From Pseudoips prasinana (lineage: Eukaryota > Arthropoda > Insecta > Lepidoptera > Nolidae), in assembly GCA_951640165.1 (NCBI GenBank), contig OX621259.1, positions 3,100,001 through 3,164,000 of the forward strand: DNA of 64,000 nt, given 5' to 3'. The notes beneath the pieces were generated by a model. The model ran no database searches, was not told the origin of the DNA, and saw only the letters and a list, made by a program, of their open reading frames with translations. Positions 56,424-64,000 of the stretch are shown here, piece by piece. The translations under genes and the position numbers were made by a program. Each line of letters opens with the position of its first letter. Positions within the stretch are counted from its first letter, which is position 1.

Positions 56424-56991
56424 ATGCACGATTCAATCATTTAACCTATTTACCTGAAAATGGACCATTTCTTTTTTCAAGACTACGCGCGCACATGGAA
56501 ACTAAACTTCATCTCTGTATTTTGGAGGAGATTCATATTAACTGAAAGACTGCTGGACAAAGGCCTACCCAAAAGTTCTCCACAATTGCCGGTCTTGCGC
56601 TAGCCGTATCCAGCGGAAGATCATCAGTCCATTTTGCAGGAGGCCTGGCTGGTTCGTGGTTGCCACTCAAGAACCTTTAACTTGATGAAATGACATGGTT
56701 AAATGATTGAATCGTGCATAATTACATGCACGATTCAATCATTTAACCTATTTACCTGAAAATGGACCATTTCTTTTTTCAAGACTACGCGCGCACATGG
56801 AAACTAAACTTCATCTCTGTATTTTGGAGGAGATTCATATTAACTGAAAGACTGCTGGACAAAGGCCTACCCAAAAGTTCTCCACAATTGCCGGTCTTGC
56901 GCTAGCCGTATCCAGCGGAAGATCATCAGTCCATTTTGCAGGAGGCCTGGCTGGTTCGTGGTTGCCACTCAAGAACCTTTAACTTGATGAC
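56424..56991 (+). repeat. Perfect direct duplication, 302-bp offset
   Basis: 56424-56689 and 56726-56991 read identically by eye over about 265 bases. The 36 bases between them are an inverted copy of the first ~20 bases of the unit (GGTTAAATGATTGAATCGTG), so the junction is itself a palindrome. Each copy includes a minus-strand RTE end (CTGCTGGACAAAGGCC and GCCGGTCTTGCGCTAGCC). Confidence 0.92.
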
Positions 56992-56999
56992 ATGAAATG

Positions 57000-57070
57000 A
57001 AATTTATTCAGCACTTTGGTATTAACATACACTTGTACTTGTCAAGCTCACACACAATGCAGTACATAAA
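57000..57070 (-). repeat. LINE-like 3' end, reverse
   Basis: ATGAAATGAAATTTATTCAG suggests a TTTATT-type polyadenylation tail on the minus strand; the family is unknown. Confidence 0.35.
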
Positions 57071-57726
57071 CATAGTGGACAGCATGAAAGTTACAAAAAA
57101 GAATTATTAATCCGTCCGTGCGGTTTTATTATCGCATATATTTTCTGAAATCCTTAAATAAATAACAAGACATTATGAACATAGGATATAATGCACTCCT
57201 AGGATGGGAGGATGTGCTGGAGTCTGTACAATTTTGGAACTAGTCCCTCTTACTCATTACTTCAATTGCTGTAAGCCAAGATCAACAGTGTCATACACTT
57301 AGCGGTGAGATTCAGGCATGCCCCGGGGAATCGCTTTAACTGTTAAGGATAACGCAACGAATTTGAAAAATAACATTTTTGAACATATTTGAATAAATAT
57401 ACCAATTGAATTGATAACCACCATTAGAAAAAGAAAATCCTTATCAAAAGGCATCCAACAATGAACTCCTCTATAAAACATCAAACAATTCAATTTTCTT
57501 ATAAGTCAAATGAATTTTTTATCGCAAGATAAAATATGTCCTACTCAACGGTATTGAAGTAAGAGCAAAGATTTTTCGTCCTTAATATCCGTATGTCGTA
57601 TTGCGCAAGAAGACAATCTCGCTGTTATTAATAAGGTGTCAAAGTCCAAAGAGGGTGACAAGGGACATTTAGTTATTATTTACACGTTCTCAAGGAATCT
57701 GTGTATGGGAGTGTAATGTATGAATG

Positions 57727-57992
57727 ACGGGCCTGTTGGCGTGGTTGGCAAATGCTTGCTTTTCACGCTGGAGGTCGTGGGTTCGATTCCCACCCAGGAC
57801 AGATCTTTGTGTGCATGAACATGTCTGTTTGTCCTAAGTCTGGGTGTAATTATCTATATGTCTGTAAATACATACTATTTACAGAAGAAAAGTAGTTTAT
57901 GTATTATATCAGTTATCCGGTTTCCATAGTACCAGCTCTGCTTCGTTTGGGATCAGATGGCCATGTGTGAATAATGTCCCAGGATATTATTA
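57727..57992 (+). mobile_element. SINE-A, full length reference copy
   Basis: GGGCCTGTTGGCGTGGTTGG with box A, GGGTTCGATTCCCACCCAGG with box B, AGTCTGGGTGTAATTATC as the central block, GTACCAGCTCTGCTTCG and GATCAGATGGCCATGTGTG as the tail, then ATTATTATT. The best preserved copy with 41557-41822. Confidence 0.93.
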
Positions 57993-57999
57993 TTAATTA

Positions 58000-58715
58000 T
58001 TGTCTTGCACACATTGATGAAATACTCAGCTACCATAATCCTCGGAATTATACATTTTAACTTCATCTCAGCTGTGGGGCAGTCAGGTCAAGTTATTCGG
58101 ATTTTTCTAGAAGTAATAATTAAGTAACAGATTTAAATATTGTAATAGACCTTCTTTTCCTTCGATTTATAGAAATAGAAGATCAAAGTATTCTTCACCT
58201 CTTGATGTACTAGATGACTCATGTAACACTTAGTCCGCAATAAAAAAATTGATACTTTAAATATTAGACAACACTTGAGTGGGAAAATATATCCAGTTGC
58301 TCCACTTTCCATAATAATATTTATGTTGGGGGAAGGACGGGTATGTGACGCCATGCTTCTTACAAGCATCATTGGCTACAGAAACCACTTGCATTCAGAT
58401 GGGCCGCATGCTTGCTTGTTAACTTGCTAGGCTTAGTAGAATAAAAAAGAACTTATAAATAATTTCTCGCTCAAAACAAATATGTAGCAAAGATCCGTGT
58501 ATCACATATAACACGAGTCCTCCATTTGTGTGCAAATTTGTTTGCTTTGCAAAATGTGTCCGCAAATCGTAATGCCAGCTGCCGAAGCTCTTTGACAGTA
58601 ATATTCAATATATTTTGCAAGATTGCCGACTAAGGTATTAGTGTTCAGAGCAAATTTATTCACATAAGGCACTGCTTTTTATTGGTGATTTAGATATATC
58701 AGTTCAAATATTATC
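58000..58715. other. No recognised gene
   Basis: AT-rich, only short frames. The 79-codon minus frame at 58133-58372 shows no motif. No repeat family recognised. Confidence 0.45.
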
Positions 58716-58719
58716 TTCT

Positions 58720-59115
58720 ATTTTCCAGAATACAGTACAATAGAATTTTGTTTAAATGAACACTTATTCCGCAAATTATAGCGTTCGAGGCATGCCTTCT
58801 AAGTTTTGTCGTTGGAAAAAAAGCAGAACTAGAAAGTTTTTTTTTTCCAAAGTATTCATCACGTAGCTTAATACACATTTCCGTTCGATCAAACCAGTCA
58901 TTATAACATATATTCCACTCTAAAGTCAGCTTAGCTTTTAAGTCAGCCATTTTGGACGCCCCCAGCGTTCAAAATGGCTGACTTAAAAGCGTCGACTGCT
59001 TCTTCACCGGACTGGAACCTTCGACAAGGAAGACTTTTCTTAATTTTAGGACATGTAAAGAAATCGTTAGGGCTTTGGTCAGGACTGAATGGAAGATGGT
59101 GACCCAACAATAGCA
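58720..59115 (-). pseudogene. Mariner-family transposase C-terminal remnant
   Basis: On the minus strand from about 59115: FSPDQSPNDFFTCPKIKKSL, RRFQSGEEAVDAFKSAIL, a break, then WNICYNDWFDRTEMCIKLRD and EYFGKK. These correspond to the last catalytic Asp region (YSPDLAPxDFFLFP), the EEAVxAF block and the C-terminal CFxxWxxRxxxCIxxxGEYF of mariner transposases. This family differs from the cecropia-like copy at 18693. A 20-bp inverted duplication sits at the break. The N-terminal half and the first catalytic residues are lost. Confidence 0.85.
58935..58989. repeat. 20-bp perfect hairpin within mariner remnant
   Basis: CTTTTAAGTCAGCCATTTTG at 58935-58954 is exactly complementary to 58970-58989, with a 15-base loop. 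It splits the transposase frame after AFKSAIL. Confidence 0.92.
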
Positions 59116-59296
59116 TTAATCAGTTGTTTTGAGATTCAAAATTTATACACATTCGAATATAGAACAGTTCCAAATTCCAAATTGCCGGGAAATATGGAAA
59201 CGACAGAAATTAAAAGGCATCCCTAGTAAATTTGGATTTAATATCCAGATGAATGTCATTATTGTAATGTTATTGTCAGTCACCAGTTCTAACTTA

Positions 59297-59450
59297 AATA
59301 TAACATAACATAGACACACTCCTGTTTCCCGGAGAGGTAGGCAGAGACGACGGATTACCATCTTTGCACACCTCTTTTGCCTCGTTTACTTCATTATATT
59401 CTTTATGGCCGGTTAGTGTTCTTCTGAACTTGTCCTTTCTTGCCGGCCAG
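59297..59450 (-). mobile_element. LINE 3' fragment (45195 family)
   Basis: AGACACACTCCTGTTTCCCG, GAGGTAGGCAGAGACGACGG, CTCTTTTGCCTCGTTTACTT and TGTCCTTTCTTGCC parallel the 3' segments at 45195 and 52530. Confidence 0.75.
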
Positions 59451-59561
59451 CTATTACTTATGAGTAATAGATTTTCCCGTACCTTCTTTCATGTATTTTC
59501 GTCTTTTTATTTGTATGTTTCCAGTCTAAGTTATTTGAATTTAATAATAATAATATCATCT

Positions 59562-59810
59562 TAAGAGGCTCTCACTGGATCACTGGGTCAAGGGCCGGAT
59601 ACAGAAGGCGGCGATAATGGGCACGGCACGCATCGTGAGGAGGTTCCTCACTCTGTCGCCCTGACCACCGGCGCGCGGCCTCGGGCGTATAACCCCGCCG
59701 CTGAGAGCTCTGTTTTTTTACGTATTTATTTGTATATTATTCTTTTATATCTCAATTTTATAAGAATAAATATGTATAAAATAGGAAAATAAATAAATAA
59801 GGTGGAATAA
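59562..59810 (+). mobile_element. LINE 3' end, first of two
   Basis: CTTAAGAGGCTCTCACTGG, GGTCAAGGGCCGGATACAG, CGCATCGTGAGGAGGTTCC and a UTR with TCTCAATTTTATAAGAATAA. The same sequence, with more coding, is at 60205-60570. Confidence 0.8.
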
Positions 59811-59811
59811 T

Positions 59812-59965
59812 ATCCTGGGACATTATTCACACACGATAATTATACCCAGACTAAGGACAAACATACATATTCGTGCACACAAATATATGTCCTGGGTTGG
59901 AATCGAACCCACGACCTCCAGCGCCGCGACCCAAATAGCAAGCATATGACAACCACGCCAACAAG
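59812..59965 (-). mobile_element. SINE-A, internally deleted
   Basis: ATATCCTGGGACATTATTCA at the left then directly to CCCAGACTAAGGACAAAC. Box B complement GGAATCGAACCCACGACC and CCACGCCAACAAGTCCG at the right. The tail's central part is missing. Confidence 0.8.
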
Positions 59966-60204
59966 TCCGTTTAAATTGAGAGAGCATTACTCTTGAAACA
60001 ACACGAATTAATCGACAGCCAAGATGGTAAGACTAGGAGTCAGTTCCTGCTTGGCGTATTATTACGGGTAAATAATTTCATAAATGTTTTATACCAACCG
60101 GGAACGTCAGCTAAACGTGCTCTCTAAGGCACCAAGGTTATTCTCTTGACCAACCACATACTAATAATAATGTTAATAACCTCGTAAGAGCCGAGAATGA
60201 CAAG

Positions 60205-60570
60205 TTGTCAAAGTATTTAGATTTTGCTCACGAGGTTACCGCCATGTGGGATGTGAATTTAAAAATAATTGTCCCAATAGTCGTCTCCGTAAACGATATC
60301 ATAGCAAAGAGCCTCGACCAACATCTTAAGAGGCTCTCACTGTATCACTGGGTCAAGGGCCGGATACAGAAGGCGGCAATTATGGGAACGGCACGCATCG
60401 TGAGGAGGTTCCTTACTCTGCGCCCTGACCACCGGCGGCCTAGGACGTATAACCCCGCCGCCGGGAGCTCTGTTTTTTACATATTTATTTGTGTATTATT
60501 GTTTTACATATCAATTTTATAAGATAAATATGTATAAAATAGGAATATAAATAAATAAGGTAAAATAATA
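60205..60570 (+). mobile_element. LINE pol C-terminus and 3' UTR
   Basis: The plus frame reads FAHEVTAMWDVNLKIIVPIV, VSVNDIIAKSLDQHLKRLSL and IMGTARIVRRFLTLRP, the conserved extreme C-terminus of a non-LTR family common in insects. It is followed by the same UTR as 59562-59810 with AATAAATATG-type signals. Clade not assigned. Confidence 0.8.
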
Positions 60571-60599
60571 TTTTATTCTCTCGATACAATACATTGTAT

Positions 60600-60940
60600 G
60601 TGGAGTATTCTTCTTCTCTTTCGTTACGCTCTTGGCAGAGCGGTCGTGGTCACATCGAGGCATCCACGTTGGTGGGAATGATCTCCCGCCATCTCTCTCT
60701 GTTGGCGGACTGTCTGGCACAGTCAGATACGCAGCTTCCTACTGCGGATTTTACTTGGTCAGTCCAGCGCATAGATGAGCTGCCACGCGATCTGGTTCCG
60801 TCCACTTTTCCTTGCACAACCAGTCGTTCTATGCAGTCGTTATCCCGTCTAGAGGCATGTCCGAAGTACTGCAGTATGCGCGACCGTACTATGCGACTTG
60901 ACGCTGCGTGATGCCGATGTGGAGTATCAGTTATAGGTAA
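60600..60940 (-). mobile_element. RTE-type LINE C-terminus
   Basis: The minus frame encodes RIVRSRILQYFGHASRRDN, CIERLVVQGKVDGTRSRGS, SMRWTDQVKSAVGSCVSDCA and RQSANRERWREI, which is the RTE pattern LxWxGHxxR..RGRPxxRWxDxIK. About 97 codons are open. Confidence 0.88.
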
Positions 60941-61215
60941 CAATTCTAATATTGTGGGAGACAGGTGACTAAACTAGGCTTAAGGCCTGTATAATGAAAG
61001 ATAGTAACGGGTAACTCACGTAATTAATTTTATGTTGGATTCGGTCAACAGTTTCAACTTCTTCTCGACTGTTTCAAACTATTGGCCGAATCCTATATAA
61101 AATTAATTACGTGAGTTACCCGTTACTATTTTTTATTATGTTAGCTCCTCACGTCAGTTTTAATAATAATATTAAGGCCTGTACTTCAGGACACCAGGTC
61201 TGCACTGTTTATAAA
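60925..61215 (+). repeat. Repeat with 180-bp hairpin insertion
   Basis: The outer repeat (GTAACAATTCTAATATTGTG, then CTTCAGGACACCAGGTCTGC) equals the complement of 48640-48800. It is interrupted at 60992-61171 by an insert flanked by a perfect 12-base duplication TTAAGGCCTGTA (60980-60991 and 61172-61183). The insert holds inverted arms 61001-61055/61080-61129 (CGGGTAACTCACGTAATTAA) and ends AATAATAATA. Confidence 0.85.
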
Positions 61216-61305
61216 GAGATACATTTTATATTCATTTTTAGTTTATTAAGTTTTTAAAGTTATGTTAATGATGTATATTTAGGAATTGTATTTGATCTGT
61301 GAAAC

Positions 61306-61700
61306 TATGCATATAAAAGGCAGCGACTGCGATGCCAACGATTGCGACAGTTGCACAAAATCCCCTAAAACCACGATATCTTGCCCTCTCCACGTCAGTA
61401 TCCGCCCAGAGCCGAAGTTCGAGCCCCACAGGGGGCGCCCTCCGGCGCGGGTACTTAGTTTGTAGTTTGAATTTTACTAGGCGGTTAGAGCCCACGCTCA
61501 CCCCTACTGTCCGGTGAAGCAGTAAAAGCCGAGAGGATAACTGCACGCGTCAAGCTAAAAAAAAAAATAAAGATAAAAAAAAATGCCAACGATTATTTGC
61601 TCTTTGGATTTCGTAGAGTGCGGTAGTGTGTGACGCGATTTGTGAGTGTTTTTACAAGTGTTATAGTGTAATTAAGTTCCGTGAGTACTTGTTATTTTTT
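61306..61700 (+). promoter_or_regulatory. Candidate promoter and leader, weak
   Basis: A TATA box (CATATAAAAGGCAGC) lies at 61310-61324. Further on, a leader-like stretch rich in GTG (61620-61680) is followed by CCGTGAGTACTTG, a splice-donor-like sequence at 61679. There is no open frame to connect them, so this is only a suggestion of a 5' exon. Confidence 0.2.
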
Positions 61701-62087
61701 TCATAGAAGTGATTGGTGTTTTAAGTTTATATTTGGCTTAGTAATATTCAAATAAATCTGATTTAAAGGTTATAAATCATGTTTGTCATTAAAATCTTTT
61801 GTTAACGTGTTAGTGTTGTTTTTTTTAATACTTTCTACTTCAAAAACCTAATTGTATATTTATAATATAAGACAATGTTCTGAAATCGTTTCAGTCTCCT
61901 AATTTAACTATTGTGCCGGTTATGATACACCTCGCACTCCATAGTTACGGTTTTACATTTACACACACATCAGTAGACATACTTGGAACTTATCAGCGTC
62001 CTTATTAACTTTGTATTAAGGTACAATTCCTAGTACAAGTATTCCACTACCGTCGCGTTACGGTACCGCCGGGACGTGTGGAGTAGG

Positions 62088-62124
62088 TATATAGATTAAC
62101 AGTCGGACGGACGGTCGTGTCAGT
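62088..62124 (+). promoter_or_regulatory. Candidate TATA + TCAGT core promoter
   Basis: TATATA at 62088-62093 and TCAGT at 62120-62124 are spaced about 34 bases apart, close to the arthropod core promoter arrangement. No downstream coding frame was recognised within the window. Confidence 0.3.
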
Positions 62125-62279
62125 TCGCTTAACATATGCAAATGTGTGACAATGCGCTATTTGGGGCGACGTATATTTGGCCGGCTAATAATTTATAGTG
62201 TGGTAGTCTAGTGTAGTAAATCTATGAAGGATCATCTAATTTGCCGTCCAAATTTGGTGTCAAATGAAACCTGTATTAA

Positions 62280-62585
62280 AAGGCGTGGGCGTGGGCGAGT
62301 CCAAGTACAGGCTACGAGTTGGACTCGCCTACGAAGGGTCCCGCACCTTTGTCTATAAAAAAATGTTGCCTTTATCAATATCGAGTATCAACGATAAAAA
62401 ACACGTTTGTTGTATGGGAGCCGAGGGGGCTCCCATACAACAAATATTTATTTTATTCTGTTTTCGAGTGTTTGTAGCGGCAACAAAAATTTGTGAAATT
62501 TTCATTTGTCTACCTATCACAGACTGAGAGATAGACAGACGGACTGCGGAGTAGTAATTGGGTCCCGTTGTACCATTAGTATTAT
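62280..62585 (+). repeat. CCGGC-type repeat, short variant, uninterrupted
   Basis: Contains GAGTTGGACTCGCCTACGA, TTTGTTGTATGGGAGCC paired with GGCTCCCATACAACAAA as a hairpin, GTAGCGGCAACAAAAATTTG, and GACAGACGGACTG near the end. It is the empty-site counterpart of 18316-20171. Confidence 0.75.
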
Positions 62586-62819
62586 AAATTAATTGCAGCT
62601 GCAAAGCTAAGTTATAATATTAGAACTAGGTGCCATTTAGAATAGGAAATTCAATTGTTAACACAAACTTCAAATGTTAGAATATATGTAATTCAAGTGT
62701 ACTGACATTATTTTATACTTTTTAGCATGTTTTGAATACTTTCAAAATTGGTGTTTTGTTTTTAATACAATATCATTTTAATTTTTTCTTGATTGCTTAT
62801 TTGATTTGTGTTCGTGCGT

Positions 62820-63420
62820 ACGGGAACACCCAAATACTCCGAAATATTTAATTCCGAATTTTTATGTTCCGATTTTCAAAAGTCCGAATTTCATAACCAT
62901 AAGAATTGTCATGTCTATTATTAAATATCACGAAATTTATTTTACCGAAAGTCGTAAATGCGATTTGTTAGTTTTCCGATTTTAAAACGTTTTATGAGCC
63001 AAATGCTCGAAGGGTTGTATGCCTGCCTGCTTGCATGTTGCATGCAGCCGCCGAGTTCCGGATCCCCTCTATTGTTGGTTAATCATTTGGGTTAGGTTAG
63101 AACAGTGACCGGGGAACAAAATATTTGTATTCGTATTGTTGATGTTTCGAATTATCATTAAGTCGGATTTTTTGTTACTCGATCTAATGAAGCTCGGTAT
63201 TTTGAAAATAGTAATTATAAACGTAAGGAATATTGTAATATAGGAATTATAAAACTAGGAGTAATGATAAGTCGGAGTTGTAATATTCGGAATTTTCTAC
63301 CATTCGGGATTATACAAGTCGGTATTTTGTAATTCGTATTTGTGACTGTCGGAGTATATAATAATAATAGGAACATCAAAATTCGTAATAAAATATTTCG
63401 AAGTATTTGGGTGTTCCCGT
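62820..63420. mobile_element. 601-bp inverted-repeat element, non-autonomous
   Basis: ACGGGAACACCCAAATACT at 62820 and its complement at 63402-63420 begin imperfect inverted arms of about 53 bases. Both halves are filled with TCCGAATT/AATTCGGA-like motifs spaced roughly 15-25 bases apart in opposite orientations. No coding capacity and no clear target duplication. Confidence 0.8.
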
Positions 63421-63631
63421 CTCGGTCACTCATTTGCAAATTGTGCGTCGTGCTTCCCATCATTTGGTTTAGTGTGTCTAAAATACTGACAGTATAACAA
63501 CATTACTGCATAAAGTGCATGCATAAAATGATGTGAAGGCATTTATTATAAGTAACAATTGTGTACGCAACTGTACTTTTTTATAAAATTTCACATTTTA
63601 TTATTAAATAAAGGCTTATTTTTTTGGGGTA

Positions 63632-63802
63632 TAGTGGTATTTGGGCGAATAGTACATTTCTGAATTTAGCCTGACCTGATTCGCCCGCCATTAAATTTGC
63701 CTCGGGCGAAACCAGCCCTAAAAAATATTCTAAATTGAAAGTAGTTCATTCGTTCGCCCAATTCGGGCGAACGAATTTAAGGCGAAACCGCTACTAAGCC
63801 AA
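63632..63802. repeat. Possible MITE with GGGCGAA motifs
   Basis: TAGTGGTATTTGGGCGAA near 63634 and AAGGCGAAACCGCTACTAA near 63780 are imperfect inverted ends. Between them are four more GGGCGAA or TTCGCCC motifs and a perfect 12-bp hairpin at 63748-63759/63765-63776. Confidence 0.5.
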
Positions 63803-63931
63803 AATGTGTCTAAACATGGCTTACCTTTCAAATTGTATTCTCAATTTCTACTGACGCTATTTTTCTTCGCTCCTGAAGAGGAAGCAGGTGGATGGTAACA
63901 TTCAAACGGTGAAGCTTAGTCACTGACATTA

Positions 63932-64000
63932 GCTTGACCGGCTTGTTGTTCTAGTGGTTGACTGAGACTCTGACTGCTAAGACAGAGGTAGTAGGTTCGG
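63932..64000 (+). mobile_element. SINE-E head cut by the window edge
   Basis: GACCGGCTTGTTGTTCTAG, GACTCTGACTGCTAAGACAG and the first bases of box B (GTAGGTTCGG) at the last position. Compare 30752. Confidence 0.7.

Overview
This window looks like intergenic or intronic DNA from a moth or butterfly (Lepidoptera). The base composition is AT-rich. The sequence carries many interspersed families whose style is familiar from lepidopteran genomes: tRNA-headed SINEs ending in ATT repeats, a cecropia-type mariner, RTE, jockey/CR1 and R1-type non-LTR fragments, and the repeat that opens CCGGCCAAGTGCGAGTCGG and ends GGCTACGGAACCCTAAAAA. I found no convincing host protein-coding gene, no rRNA and no functional tRNA gene. 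Most short open frames are antisense or chance frames inside repeats. The species assignment is inference; no database was consulted.

Layout. Positions 1-1722 are the 5' part of a non-LTR retrotransposon ORF on the minus strand: 574 codons without a stop, running off the left edge. From 2 to 15 kb lies a mosaic of SINEs, a 135-bp MITE, a roughly 1.1-kb foldback-like element (7015-8113), a 57-bp tandem array split by an R1-type LINE end (8201-9350), and two blocks of 22-bp repeats beside a possible PIF/Harbinger remnant (10.65-11.1 kb). From 15.6 to 18.1 kb is a LINE with a 766-codon frame containing an intact FADD reverse transcriptase. From 18.3 to 20.2 kb is a nested stack: an older repeat interrupted by a SINE and by a complete 1282-bp mariner whose transposase is intact. 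From 20 to 31 kb are sparse SINEs, a LINE end inserted into a SINE with a 16-bp target duplication, and a decayed hAT transposase tail. From 31.9 to 33.5 kb is a 1594-bp element with 319-bp inverted repeats at about 98% identity, a TATA plus TCAGT promoter and a 158-codon frame I do not recognise. It is the best candidate here for something undescribed. From 36.2 to 38.9 kb are a broken CR1-like LINE on the minus strand and a separate LINE C-terminus on the plus strand. From 39 to 64 kb are SINEs, RTE 3' ends, a 302-bp-offset perfect duplication (56.4-57.0 kb), a mariner remnant containing a 20-bp perfect hairpin (58.7-59.1 kb), a hairpin-bearing insertion with a 12-bp target duplication (61 kb) and a 601-bp inverted-repeat element (62.8-63.4 kb).

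The elements are linked. Three SINE groups with different tRNA-like heads (called A, B and E here) share nearly the same 3' tail, which suggests one LINE machinery mobilises them. Nested insertions give a relative history: CCGGC-type repeat, then SINE-B, with the mariner as a separate later hit; SINE-A interrupted by a CTAGC repeat; SINE-E interrupted by a LINE end. Coordinates of repeat edges were judged by eye and may be off by 5-20 bases.
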